NCBI RefSeq assembly: GCF_029633865.1 | Contig: NC_079216.1 | Span: 68,165,667 to 68,229,666 of the forward strand | From: Lampris incognitus | Lineage: Eukaryota > Chordata > Actinopteri > Lampriformes > Lampridae | Reading direction: 5' to 3' | Length of the DNA: 64,000 nucleotides | Shown here: piece after piece, positions 24,308-35,689 of the stretch | Numbering within the stretch: the stretch's first letter is position 1 | Layout of the letters: every line of letters starts with the position of its first letter | The notes under the pieces: model-generated | The model's database searches: none | What the model was told of the DNA's origin: nothing | Seen by the model: the letters and a program-made list of their open reading frames with translations, nothing else | Position numbers and translations under genes: made by a program

Positions 24308-26306
24308 GTGAACAGTTCACATGTGATTGTAGCAGCTGCAGATGTTCCAAGCGACGCCCCCTGGTGACCAAGTAGTGCATGTTTCTTATGCGTCAGCCCG
24401 CCGAGGAGCTGGAAGCAAGCCTCCTCACACAGGCCTCGGTTCTGGTTCCAGTCCGGTACGACCTGCCACCAACTCGTTTCCCTGGGGACGAAACTGACGG
24501 TTGACATCACGTGTGTCCGGTCTCAACTTGTGAAACTCTGGACGGAGCCGAGAGGCAGGTCCCCGAGCGAGGATCCAGAGGATCCAGAAGATGGCGGGGA
24601 CTCAGGAGCAGCTCTTGTGAAGCTACACGGGCCGGGCTGGCTGCTCAGCCGCAGCTTAACCCACCCACCCTTGCAGAAAGGCGGCTTATTCAAGTGTACT
24701 AGTAGTGCACAGATGTTACACGAAAGATCAGTATGCTTTCAGTGTACTTCTTACGTACTTATCAGATATACTAAACAAAATTATACTGAAGTATACTTAC
24801 AAGTATACGACTAGTACATGTACTTTAACTTTACTTGAACTTGAAGTTTACTTAAGTTTACGTAATAAAATAAACTTCAGGTATACCCTTTTTTGTAAAG
24901 GTAGCATTTTTCATATTCACCAATAGGCCAACCCCAGTTTACTTTCACACAAGTCGCTCGTGTGTCTCGTGAATGCCCTGCCGTGATTCAACACTTCCTC
25001 CTCTTCTTCTTCGAGTATTTCTTTACATGAGTGATTTGGACTGACTTTGGCCAAGCAGCCAGGTCGGTATCTTGGAATACAGATGTGCTCAGGATGATTC
25101 ACATGCTGATGCTGCAGCCACAACACCATAGTGAGCCTGGTAACGCGGTGGGTGACCTGCCCAAAACAGCTTTCTGGCAAATCACCGAAGGTTTTTGGTT
25201 TTTTTTTGGTTTTCCGTTTGCAAATCAGAACCTTGTACAGTGAATAACAATTATATAATAAAAACACAGCAAAACATTTTCATTTCTTTTGTCTGCCCCA
25301 CCCCCCATTTTCCCTTGAGTATCACCAAAGTATTTATCGGATGAAAGGGCAGGCACCCCATCACCTCCATAAAGCTATCTCTGCTTTCACCGGATTCAAT
25401 CAAGCCTCAGTTTAATCACCTTAACACTGACGCAGCCAGTTGCTCGTGATTTCAGTCGTCTTCCAACCATATTGTTCTAATTGCAAAAAAAAGAATTGAA
25501 ACCATTTGGAAATGCACTTTATTATCTATTGGACATGCCAACTGCAGATATGTTCTGTTTAGTCAGGCAAGATAACAAGGAAGAAGACATTCAGAGTCCC
25601 CGAGACAGACGAGGAGATGGAGAGCTGTGTTCTCTGTCCTGTTCAGCTGCTTTACTTTTATATAGCTGAGAACTAATCTTGAATTTCATGTTCATTTTCA
25701 CATCACCTTATTAGTCTACAGCACACTGTATGACGGTCATTGTGGGCCTTTCCATGGCTGCTTTGTGCCCATGGCCTGATAGTAACTCCTAAAAACAAGC
25801 CCCGTGTGTTTGGTTCCCCAGAACATAACAGCCAGTGAGCACAGGGAAGAGCCAAGACAGCTCTTCCAATGATTGATCTGTTTGTTCTTTGTCATCAGCC
25901 TATCAAACCGAGCAACCAATGCAGATTATCACAGGCCAAAGGCGGCCTCGGAATCTAGGGGAAAGGTTGACCACGGGGCCCGTTAATTAAAAGGATTTGT
26001 CCTGCAATCAGGCAACTCTGATTAGACCACGTTAGTTTTTAGCCAGCAATGAAGGCTGCTAACAAACATGATCGATCCTCATCTTCATTAGCACTTCAGC
26101 CAAGACAGCCAACTCATAATTTTGGCTTTTGGTGAACGTTGCTTGAAAGGAAACCACGCGGAGCAACACAGCAGTCATTTTGACGTCCATGTTGCGTCAG
26201 AACAGTTTCTAAGTCGGATTCGTTTTGCCACTCGAGTCTTCAAAGTGCCTGACTGATGGCGTCTGTCCCGTCACTGTCCCCTGGTTTGGGTCTTCACCTT
26301 TACACA
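24308..26306. other. Intergenic region between ube2h and klhdc10, including a palindrome-rich stretch
   Basis: No gene is recognised. At about 24690-24900 there is a dense set of short palindromes built from AAGTATACTTACAAGTATAC-like and AAGTTTACTTAAGTTTACGT-like phrases, which is how some fish non-autonomous DNA transposons look. The remainder appears unique and non-coding. Confidence 0.5.
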
Positions 26307-26985
26307 CACGGACACCTTCTTCTTCTTCTTCTTCTTGGTTACACACACCTTCTTCTTCTTGGCTACGCACACCTTCTTCTTCTTCTTCTTCTTTTTCTTC
26401 TTCTTGGCTACGCACACCTTCTTCTTCCTCTTCTTCTTGGTTACGCACACCTTCTTCTTCTTCTTCTTCTTGGCTACGCACACCTTCTTCTTCTTCTTCT
26501 TCTTCTTCTTCTTGGCTACGCACACCTTCTTCTTATTCTTATTCTTCTTCTTCTTGGCTACGCACACCTTCTTCTTCTTCTTGGCTACGCACACCTTCTT
26601 CTTCTTCGTCTTCTTGGTTACGCACACCTTCTTCTTCTTCTTGGCTACGCACACCTTCTTCTTCTTCTTCTTGGCTACGCACACCTTCTTCTTCCTCTTC
26701 TTCTTGGTTACGCACGCCTTCTTCTTCTTCTTCTTCTTCTTGGCTACGCACACCTTCTTCTTCTTCTTCTTCTTCTTCTTCTTCTTGGCTACGCACACCT
26801 TCTTCTTCTTCTTGGCTACGCACACCTTCTTCTTCTTCTTCTTCTTGGTTACGCACACCTTCTTCTTCTTCCTCTTCTTCTTGGTTACGCACACCTTCTT
26901 CGTCGTCTTCTTCTTCTTCTTGGTTACGCACACCTTCTTCTTCTTCGTCTTCTTCTTCTTCTTCTTGGCTACGCACAGCTTTGCT
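26307..26985. repeat. Interrupted (CTT)n array with a fixed 13-bp spacer
   Basis: Runs of CTT (4 to 11 triplets) are separated about 19 times by GGCTACGCACACC or GGTTACGCACACC. The spacer length is constant apart from substitutions, while CTT run length varies, so it is a compound minisatellite with a microsatellite inside each unit. Frames encoding Ser-, Phe/Leu-, Glu- or Lys-rich peptides are artefacts. Confidence 0.95.
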
Positions 26986-27169
26986 AGCGCTGCCTGTGAT
27001 AAACTGCGGTCAGTCAGCCCCACTGGAAAACAGTTCAGTCACGATTCACAAGCTATGTTAAGTTTGGCCAACTCTTCAGTGCCATGAACATTTCCAAATG
27101 AAAGAGAACTTTTCACGTGTCTACCCAGCAGAACATGCTTTTCTACCACAGGTTCGTCAGCCGCCCGAC

Positions 27170-27396
27170 CTGACCATTTCACAACGAAGCGCGACTGCGT
27201 AGAGCTCTTGAATGCGACGTCCTTGGGCCGGCCTGCTCCTATTGGCCAGAAGAGACCAGCTGTCCGTGACGTCCAAGTCGCGGACCGTGGCTGTTTTGCA
27301 GGCGTCTGAGTCCTGGATGCCTGCACACATGCCGGGGAAGCCGCCTCGGAGCGCCCGCCCCGACTTCTAGACTCGCTTTCTGCAGCCGGCATCGAA
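27170..27396 (+). promoter_or_regulatory. klhdc10: klhdc10 promoter and 5'UTR in a CpG-rich region
   Basis: CpG density rises from about 27,170 and stays high to about 27,700, covering exon 1. No clear TATA box is seen. This fits a CpG-island promoter, like that of its divergent neighbour. The exact start of transcription is not visible. Confidence 0.55.
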
Positions 27397-27978
27397 ATGT
27401 CTGCCGAGGACGGAGGCAACCGTGCTGCCAATCAGCTGAACAGGTTCGAGAAACTGTCGTGGAGGCCCTCCATCCGCGACTCAGGTTTGTACACAAAACC
27501 AGGTGGTCTGCGGCTGAAGCAGCGGGCTGCGCAGGGACGCGCGGGTTCGATAGCCGGCCCGTGCAGTAGCGGGCCGGCGGCGCGCCTTTGCAGAGGCGGT
27601 CAGCTGTCCGAGGCACGGGGCCGCTGCATCGTTTCATATCGGTCGGTGGTTGCTGCTTGCCCCCCCCCCCCCCCTTCCGTGCCGGGGGGCCGAAGCTAGC
27701 GTGTTAGCGGTGGCTACGGAAGCCAGTTAAATGCCCTGCTCCTGGAGATGGTCAGCAGGTCAGCTTCACTGGCCAAGTGTGCTCATGCGTATGAGGCTTG
27801 ACTGCGGCTTCCAGCGGCTTCTAGCATGGCGCACGTCACTCCAAACAAACCCAAACCTCGCTGCGAATAAAACGCAGCCCTGCCTCGTAAGTCCGAACCC
27901 GGCCGTGTCCACTGCAGCATGCCCGTGCACAGGGACGTGTCGTAAAGGTGTCTGACGTCCCCTCCCTCCCTCTCTCTC

Positions 27979-28024
<46 letters not shown>

Positions 28025-31000
28025 CCGTCCTTCCTGACGTGGTGACTGACTGGAAGGATCTAAAAAGAGAGTGCGGTGGCTTCAGGCTCGGCGTATCTTT
28101 TACCCTTCGTGCCCAAACCTGCGAATCCCTAACCGGTTTCTGAGAGAAGGTGGGTTACTGACGGCTGCATGATGCCCTCCCTGTCTACCCTCACCTGCAC
28201 CTCTCACACCCCACCGCTTTGCTGACCTCCAGTGCCTCTTTTTTAAATGATCTGCCTCCCTCTTATTCACTTCTGTCTGTTTCTCGTCTGTCTTTGGTGA
28301 CGAGCCAAACAGATCCACTCTTTTCCTTCTTCATAGTCACTATCCTGCCAAAACCCACATGATCCACATGATCCACATGATCCACATGATCCTCATGATC
28401 CACATGATCCAGTTCCCTATCTCTTTTTACATTGGGTCTTTGGAGAGGGGCATGGTTTAAATACTACTACTACTACTACTACTACTTTGGGCTGCTCCCG
28501 TTAGGGGGCGCCACAGCAGATCATCCGTCTCCATCTCTTCCTGTCCTCTGCATCTTCCTCTGTCACACCAGCCACCTGCATGTCCTCCCTCACCACCTCC
28601 ATAAACCACCTCTTTGGCCTTCCTCTTCTCCTCTTCCCTGGCAGCTCCATATTCAGCTTTCATAGTGAATAAGAACTTAAAAGTCCTCTTGGACTCTACC
28701 ATTTTTCAGGACATTGTGTACCCCCTGCCCGAAGTGGGCACCGATGTGTTGCAGACAGTGCTAACCTCTACGTTTTTGGAGGTTACAACCCAGACTTTGA
28801 CGAGGCTGGGGGTTCTGAGAATGAAGACTACCCACTTTTCAGGGAGTTGTGGAGGTTTCATTTTGCCACAGCTACCTGGCAGCAGGTCCGCACAGAGGGT
28901 TACATGCCCACAGAGCTCGCCTCCATGTCAGGTACGGCTTGATGTCTTACCCTTCATTTCATTTTACCTGAATTGTTCCCAAATGGAGTTTATTGCTTGT
29001 GTGTAGATTAAAGCAAGACTTTCTAAGAGAGTTAAGTTGAATGCTTAAACATCTGGATGTAATGGCTCGATTGCATTTCTGCCTCTTAGCTGTTTTACAT
29101 GGCAACAACCTGCTTGTGTTCGGTGGTACTGGAATTCCATTTGGTGAAAACAATGGGAACGACGTGCATGTTTGCAATGTCCAATACAAACGGTGGAACC
29201 TACTCAACTGCCGAGGGAAGAAACCCAACAGAATCTACGGGCAGGTCAGGGCTGTTTGGAAATGTAGACTATGTCACTGAAAACAAAGTTACTCCATCTC
29301 AGTTAATGATCTTTGCAGCTGCGTATTCCACCCCCGTGCATCTATTCTCCTTCTCCACCCACAGGCTATGGTTATCATAAATGGCTACCTTTATGTATTT
29401 GGAGGGACAACAGGCTACCTTTATAGCACAGATCTTCACAGGCTGGACCTGACCACCAGGGAGTGGATCCATCTCAAGCCCAACAACGCACCCACAGATC
29501 TGCCCGAGGAAAGGTCGGTGTACTGGGAAGTGACTAGAGCGAGTTTTTGTGGCCCTTGGAAAAGCCCACATGTATTAACCAGTTTGCTTTGAATTTTAAA
29601 TGGAGTGTCATGATGTCATTAATCCACCAAGGTACAGACATGAGTTGGCTCATGACGGACAGAGAATATACATCCTGGGAGGTGGGACGTCCTGGACGTC
29701 GTATCCACTGGATAAGGTACAGGATAGCAGGCTTGTGTACATGTGCTCAATATATTTGAAGCCAAAAAGTCAAGTCACACACTGTGTTAATACCACTTGT
29801 CTTTTTCAGATTCATGCATACAACCTAGAGACTAATTACTGGGAGGAAATGATCACCAAACCTCATGAAAAAATAGGTTTGTGGCCTGACTGGGACTTGT
29901 TTTCTTTTTTCTTTTGGCAGTGTCAAATATTGGCAGTAGGCAGGCTTGTGGGTAGCAGAATGCAGTAACGGGCGTTTATGTAACCAGGATACCAAAAATG
30001 TAACTGTGTTCCAGCAAAGTTACAGGAAAAATTGAATCAGATTACAATACAATTTTTAAAAATGGGGGTTATTTTTCAGCATTAAATTTTAGAAATAATA
30101 TAAAATAAAATGTTTTTCCCACAATGCCATGCAACTGCCGCTGTGGGCTATGCATCGCAAATGGTGGTCACTCACTCACTCACTCACTCACTCACTCACT
30201 CATGGACGACCTGAGAGGGACGCTTAGCAGGGACGCGTGCTTGGTAGTCTTTGATATATTAACTATGTACATTTCAGAATCACAATAATCTGTCTCTGTT
30301 TGCCCATCCTTCGATTTTCTCCGCAACTGTTCATCCGACCGACTTCACACTTGGCGGGTGCATCATGGGTCTGGATGGTTTCGTGCTTTTTATACTTTGC
30401 CACCCATCCCTTAAAATACAGAATTGTCCTGTATTTTAGAAGGAAATGATGCGTTTTTTGCTGAACCGATACGGAGTGGGATTTGTTCCGTATTCTCACA
30501 ACCGGAGAAGGGAGAAATATACGCAGGCAATGCTCACCTGAAGTGGTTTACTGGAGCAGTTTTCCCGGGGTACCAGGGGCACATGGCTGCGGTCCTAAAA
30601 TTATACATTTATTATTAAATCAAATATTATAATTTTTGTTGAGAAGTAAGAGCACATTGTACGATAGTACATTATGTTCATTGCATTTATTTTGTGCGTT
30701 GCTCTTGTTCACCAGTAAAGCTGAAACATTATGTAGGCTGTTTACTTCCTGGAGACGTGTTACTCTGACAGGCTACTTACTGCAGGCAGTTGTCTGGCCT
30801 ACTGTATATGTCCTGTTAGGTGAACCTTCCAAGCCTGCCACATTCTGAACTAATACCACTTTGTGTGTGCATCCCTGGATCGGTCATTGAGGTAATCCAA
30901 AAGTGACTGAAATTAACCAGATTACATTACTTTAATATCGTGATACTTAAGAGTAAATTACCGAATAATTTTTTCGGCAGGTAATTTACAGCATGTAACC

Positions 31001-32353
31001 CTCCCGACCCTGGCAGCAGGGTAACGGTGTGTGGTGCTGAACAGAGACCGGCGTCATTATGGTCGCTCTCTCCGACTGCGTCATGTGCTGTTTGCACGTT
31101 TTACTGTTCAAGTACCATCACTATTGGACACGTGGTCCAACACGGCCCACAGTCCAACAAAGTCCATCCAGAGTCTGCACTGACTGTTTTTGTACTTGTA
31201 CCTTGTTCTTTGATTTCTCTGAGTACTTTTCTAAGTACTTTTATTTCCTGCTTGTGAGTGGAGCCAGCAAAACAAGCATTTCATTATGCAGCACGGTGGC
31301 CCAGTGGTTAGCGCTGTCGCCTCACAGCAAGAAGGTCCTGGGTTCGAACCCTGGGGTTGTCCAACCTTGGGGTCATCCCAGGTCCTTTCTGTGTGGAGTG
31401 TGCATGTTCTCCCCATGTCTGCGGTGGGTTTTCTCCGGGTGCTCCGGTTTCCCCCACCATCAAAAAGACATGCATGTTAGGGTTCATACTGCTGCCTGTG
31501 CTCCTGAGCAAGGCATGGCAAGACGAACTGGAGTTGGTCCCCGGGTGCTGCACGGCGGCTGCCCACTGCTCCTAGCTACATAGCTGGGATGGGTTACATG
31601 CAGAGAGGAACTTCCCCACGGGGATCAATAAGTAGTAAAAGTAAAGTAAAAAATGGCATTGGGACAGTAAGTGTAAACTTGCTTTCATATACAACAAATA
31701 ACTTGAAGAGACGTTTTTAACATTTGTGTCATACTTGTACTCTGATACCAGGATACCCTGCTGCACGCCGTTGTCACAGCTGTGTACAAGTCAAAGAGGG
31801 TAAGACGAGGCGTTGCTGTGCATGAGCAGTACGTGTCTGTGAGGTCTGTAGTTGTGTCTTCACTTGTCTTCTGTCCTTCATCTAGAAGTGTTTATATGTG
31901 GGGGTTATAACGGAGAGCACATCCTGTCTGACCTGTGGAAGATTAGCCTGCAAACGCTGCAGTGGACCAAGCTGCCCGCCGTCATGCCAGAACCGGCCTA
32001 TTTCCACTGTGCTGCTGTGACTCCGGTTAGTGAAGCGTGCGTCATGGAAGCCAGCACAACACATACTCCGACTGGCCGTGATGACAACATGTGTACTGTT
32101 AGCAGTAGCAAACGGTGACCCCCTCCAACCCCCTCTCCTGCAGGCCGGTTGTATGTACGTCCACGGTGGTGTGGTCAGTATGTCCGAAAACCGCAGGACC
32201 GGCTCTCTGTTCAAGGTGTGGCTGGTCGTCCCCAGCCTGCTGGAGCTGAGCTGGGAGAAGCTCCTCAAGGCCTCCCCGCGCCTGGCCCAGCTCTCCACGC
32301 TGCAGCTGCTCAGCCTGGGCCTCACACACGCACTCGTCCAGCGCCTCAGATAG
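27397..32353 (+). CDS. klhdc10: KLHDC10, kelch-repeat substrate receptor of Cullin-2 ligase (complete, 10 exons)
   Basis: Exons: 27397-27484, 28057-28149, 28710-28931, 29090-29244, 29365-29513, 29632-29716, 29810-29876, 31752-31799, 31886-32025, 32144-32353. All junctions are GT-AG and in phase; 1257 nt encode 418 residues. Kelch signatures are clear: NLYVFGGYNPDFDEAGG, NNLLVFGGTGIPFGENNGND, YLYVFGGTTGYLYSTDLHRL, RIYILGGGTSWTSYPLDK, EVFICGGYNGEHILSDLWKI and CMYVHGGVVSMSENRRTGSL. The C-terminus SLLELSWEKLLKASPRLAQL resembles the BC-box/Cul2-box region. KLHDC10 presents C-degron substrates, including alanine-tailed products of ribosome quality control, to CRL2, and links PP5 to ASK1 signalling. 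The protein is shorter than human KLHDC10 (442 residues) because the Gly-rich N-terminal stretch is nearly absent. The exon 2 acceptor has a weak pyrimidine tract, downstream of a TCTG microsatellite. Confidence 0.96.
27970..28023. repeat. (TCTG)n microsatellite in klhdc10 intron 1
   Basis: A TCTC run followed by about 10 uninterrupted TCTG copies, 34 bp before the exon 2 acceptor. Confidence 0.95.
28366..28410. repeat. 9-bp tandem repeat in klhdc10 intron 2
   Basis: About five copies of CATGATCCA with one CTC variant. Confidence 0.9.
28457..28668 (-). mobile_element. RTE-like LINE 3' end in klhdc10 intron 2
   Basis: On the minus strand the sequence runs from the GAATATGGAGCTGCCAGGGA-type phrase of the RTE C-terminus to the tail ending CTAACGGGAGCAGCCCAAAG and a GTA repeat. 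It is the same family as 17640-18485. It ends only about 41 bp before the exon 3 acceptor of klhdc10. Confidence 0.85.
29877..31285 (+). other. klhdc10 intron 7, first part
   Basis: Non-coding. It includes a CACT microsatellite at about 30166-30202 and, near 30880-30990, a GTAATCC/ATTACATTACTTTAATA-rich phrase reminiscent of hAT-type fish repeats. No hidden exon was recognised. Confidence 0.5.
31286..31645 (+). mobile_element. V-SINE-type SINE, full-length head, different tail
   Basis: The A-box-like TGGTTAGCGCTGTCGCCTCA and B-box-like GGTTCGAACCCTGGGG are followed by the conserved GTGTGCATGTTCTCCCCATG domain. The tail is CCCCACGGGGATCAATAAGT rather than the ATGG-type tail. So two tail types share one central domain in this window. 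Confidence 0.8.
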
Positions 32354-32865
32354 ACGCCGCGTGCCCACAAGCCGAGAGAATGTAAAATGGTGCCCGGTCG
32401 AACAGACGGTCTGACCCCCACCCCACCCCCAAGCCCACTGTTGAGTAGGAGATCGTTTACAAAAGGACAAAGGTCAGAGAATAAGAAAACTAGGCCGACT
32501 GATGTGGAGGAGTCACCCGGGCCGTCTTTCCTTTAAACCAGAACTTTAGATGCCTTCTTTTTAAACATTTTATTCTCATTTAAATTCATGCATTGTTTTT
32601 TCGGGGGGGGGGGGTCAACGCCTTTTCTTTTTTTTTAAAGTTTGTCTTTGTATGTGCATGGAACATGGTAGTATATGTGAAGTTTGGGTTTTTCCTTATT
32701 CCTCAGGAGCTACGCCTGAACACGGACACCAGAGTCACAGCGATGCTTTATTTTATTCTGCCGTCACGTTGAATCTCTACTTATACCCCCCACCCCACCC
32801 CCACCCCCACCCCCCCCCCACACACACACACACACATTGTTTCAGTTAAAACCATTTATCGTCAG
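32354..32865 (+). other. klhdc10: Start of klhdc10 3'UTR
   Basis: Sequence directly after the klhdc10 stop. It has a G-run at about 32604, a C-rich/CA-rich run at 32788-32836 and no AATAAA. No new coding exon is visible. Confidence 0.5.
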
Positions 32866-33288
32866 GCGTCCGGGTGGCACGGTGGTCTATTCCCTTGCCT
32901 ACCAACACGGGGATCGCCGGTTCAAATCCCCGTGTTACCTCCGGCTTGGTCGGGCGTCCCTACAGACACAATTGGCTGTGTCTGCAGCCAGATATGGGTA
33001 TGTGTCCTGGTCACTGCACTAGCGCCTCCTCTGGTCAGTCGGGGGCACCTGTTCAGGGGGAGGGGGAACTGGGGGGATAGCGTGATCCTCCCACGTGCTA
33101 CGTCCCCCTGGTGAAACTCCTGACTGTCAGGGGAAAAGAAGCGGCTGGTGACTCCACATGTATGGGAGGAGGCATGTGGTAGTCTGCAGCCCTCCCCGGA
33201 TCGGCAGAAGGGGGTGGAGCAGAGACCGGGACGGCTCGGAAGAGTGGGGTAATTGGACTGGTACAGTTGGGGAGAAAAGGGGGGAAAC
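32866..33288 (+). mobile_element. tRNA-derived SINE, left arm of an inverted pair
   Basis: The head GGGTGGCACGGTGGTCTATT and B-box-like GGTTCAAATCCCCGTG are followed by TGCACTAGCGCCTCCTCTGG, ACTGTCAGGGGAAAAGAAGC and an end at GTTGGGGAGAAAAGGGG. Length about 420 bp. It lies tail-to-tail with the next copy. Confidence 0.85.
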
Positions 33289-33337
33289 CATTAATCATTG
33301 TATGTGAAAGTACCGCATTGCGAGAGGAAATAGGGTC

Positions 33338-33768
33338 CCCCCCCCCCCTTTTCTCCCCAATTGTATCCGGGCAATTACCCCACTCTTCCGAGCCGTCCCA
33401 TCTCTGCTCCACCCCCTCTGCTGATCCGGGGAGGGCTGCAGAAGACCACATGCCTCCTCCCATACATGTGGAGTCACCAGCCGCTTCTTTTCCCCTGACA
33501 GTGAGGAGTTTCACCAGGGGGACGTAGCGCGTGGGAGGATCACGCTATCCCCCCCAGTTCCCCCTCTCCCAATAACTGCCCCAACCAACCAGAGGAGGCG
33601 CTAGTGCAGCGACCAGGACAAATACCCACATCCGGCTTCCCACCTGCAGATACGGCCCATTGTGTCTGTAGGGACGCCTGACCAAGCCGGAGGTAACACG
33701 GGGATTTGAACCGGCGATCCCCACGTTGGTAGGCAATGAAATAGACCGCCACGCCCCCCGGACGCCCA
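33338..33768 (-). mobile_element. tRNA-derived SINE, right arm of an inverted pair
   Basis: Reverse-oriented copy of the preceding SINE, from CTTTTCTCCCCAATTGTATC to the head ending near CGGACGCCC. It is similar over its whole length. The gap between the two copies is about 50 bp. Together they can form a hairpin with arms of about 420 bp. Confidence 0.85.
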
Positions 33769-34193
33769 TGAAAGGAAGTAGTTGACTGTTGGAAGGTCGC
33801 TTTTTATTAACTGCTGATAGTTCTTGGAAGGCAAAGTGAATATTGCCTCTGGTGCCGTCGCCCAGAGGCAGGGGGGTATTTTCATGTGACTGCAGTTGGA
33901 GTGACGAGCCAGACGGACCTTCCCCTCCTCTGTAGGACGCTACCTGCTGCTGCTACGCCCACTGTGAACGTGTCTTACGTCAATATAGAAAAAGGTTTCG
34001 TCACAATGACATCCACCTGTTACAGAAGGAGGAAGTGAGAAACTTTAACCCCCCCCCCCCATTTCACCTTTTTAACACTTCCCCCTGTATTTAAAGTTTT
34101 TGGCTGAAAAAGATGAAACCCTGAAGTGCAGCTTTACTGTCATCTTGTGTGCTTGGAGTGGATGATGCACTCTGGGTTTTTATTACTTATTAA

Positions 34194-35112
34194 TGTTGGG
34201 GGGGTTGGGGGGTTATATCAGGCTATTCTAGTTCTGTTGTGGGGGGGGGGTTATCTCAGGCTATTCTAGCTCTGTTGTGGGGGGGGTTATCTCAGGCTAT
34301 TCTAGCTCTGTTTGGGGGGGGGGTTATCTCAGGCTATTCTAGCTCTGTTGTGGGGGGGGGTTATCTCAGGCTATTCTAGCTCTGTTTGGGGGGGGGGTTA
34401 TCTCAGGCTATTCTAGCTCTGTTTGGGGGGGGGGGTTATCTCAGGCTATTCTAGCTCTGTTGGGGGGGGGGTATCTCAGGCTATTCTAGCTCTGTTGTGG
34501 GGGGGGGGGTATCTCAGGCTATTCTAGCTCTGTTTGGGGGGGGGTTATCTCAGGCTATTCTAGCTCTGTTGTGGGGGGGGTTATCTCAGGCTATTCTAGC
34601 TCTGTTGGGGGGGGGTTATCTCAGGCTATTCTAGCTCTGTTGGGGGGGGGGTATCTCAGGCTATTCTAGCTCTGTTGTGGGGGGGGGTATCTCAGGCTAT
34701 TCTAGCTCTGTTGGGGGGGGGTTATCTCAGGCTACTCTAGCTCTGTTGGGGGGGGGTATCTCAGGCTATTCTAGCTCTGTTGTGGGGGGGGGGTATCTCA
34801 GGCTATTCTAGCTCTGTTGGGGGGGGTTATCTCAGGCTATTCTAGCTCTGTTGTGGGGGGGGTTATCTCAGGCTATTCTAGCTCTGTTGTGGGGGGGGTA
34901 TCTCAGGCTATTCTAGCTCTGTTGTGGGGGGGGGGTATCTCAGGCTATTCTAGCTCTGTTGTGGGGGGGGTATCTCAGGCTATTCTAGCTCTGTTGTGTG
35001 GGGGGGGTTATCTCAGGCTATTCTAGCTCTGTTGTGGGGGGGGGGTTATCTCAGGCTATTCTAGCTCTGTTGTGGGGGGGGGGTATCTCAGGCTATTCTA
35101 GTTCTGTTGTGG
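34194..35112. repeat. G-tract minisatellite, about 24 copies of a 36-40-bp unit
   Basis: Each unit is TATCTCAGGCTATTCTAGCT, CTGTTG or CTGTTT, then a run of 6 to 11 G, often with a T after the first G. Unit length varies almost only through the G-run. On the klhdc10 sense strand this puts a long G-run every 40 bp or less. Confidence 0.96.
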
Positions 35113-35207
35113 AAAATAGTGTGACGTGCCCTCTCGTGCCCCCGGACCCCCACAATAGCTTTCAGGCTCCGATAGGTGGGGAAAAAGCAGCAAACTGAAA
35201 TCATTTA

Positions 35208-35530
35208 TAACCTTCACCAACTCTTCATCCACCCTCTTTTCAGATTCAGCACCAACTCTTCATCCACCCTCTTTTCAGATTCAGCACCAACTCTTCATCC
35301 ACCCTCTTTTCAGATTCAGCACCAACTCTTCATCCACCCTCTTTTCAGATTCAGCACCAACTCTTCATCCACCCTCTTTTCAGATTCAGCACCAACTCTT
35401 CATCCACCCTCTTTTCAGATTCAGCACCAACTCTTCATCCACCCTCTTCAGATTCAGCATCAACTCTTCATCCACCCTCTTCAGATTCAGCACCAACTCT
35501 TCATCCACCCTCTTCAGATTCAGCACCCGC
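35208..35530. repeat. 35-bp minisatellite (later 32-bp units), about 9 copies
   Basis: Units contain ACCAACTCTTCATCCACCCT followed by CTTTTCAGATTCAGC. The last three units have lost TTT and are 32 bp. Confidence 0.95.
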
Positions 35531-35689
35531 TCCCAGTAAATGCCAACGCTTTGACACAGCAGAACACACCTGCACACCAGCATGAGCCTTGTGTGACACG
35601 GCACCACTGTGAACTCCCTAGTGCCTCCGTCACAGTTCCTCCTCTTACCGAGCCATCCACTCTTGAGCTGTGAAATTGTACTTACACCT

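Noticed and set aside
20898-24510. Open frames of up to about 1170 codons on the minus strand and 270-615 codons on the plus strand.
   Set aside because: They are translations of the 45-bp array in several frames at once (45 is divisible by three and the unit has no stop in most frames). No unique domain is present.
26209-27087. Ser-, Leu-, Phe-, Glu- or Lys-rich frames on both strands.
   Set aside because: All are readings of one CTT-based array.
15764-33768. A-box and B-box sequences resembling tRNA genes.
   Set aside because: They are heads of SINEs, followed by SINE bodies and tails, and do not form a clean 72-bp tRNA.
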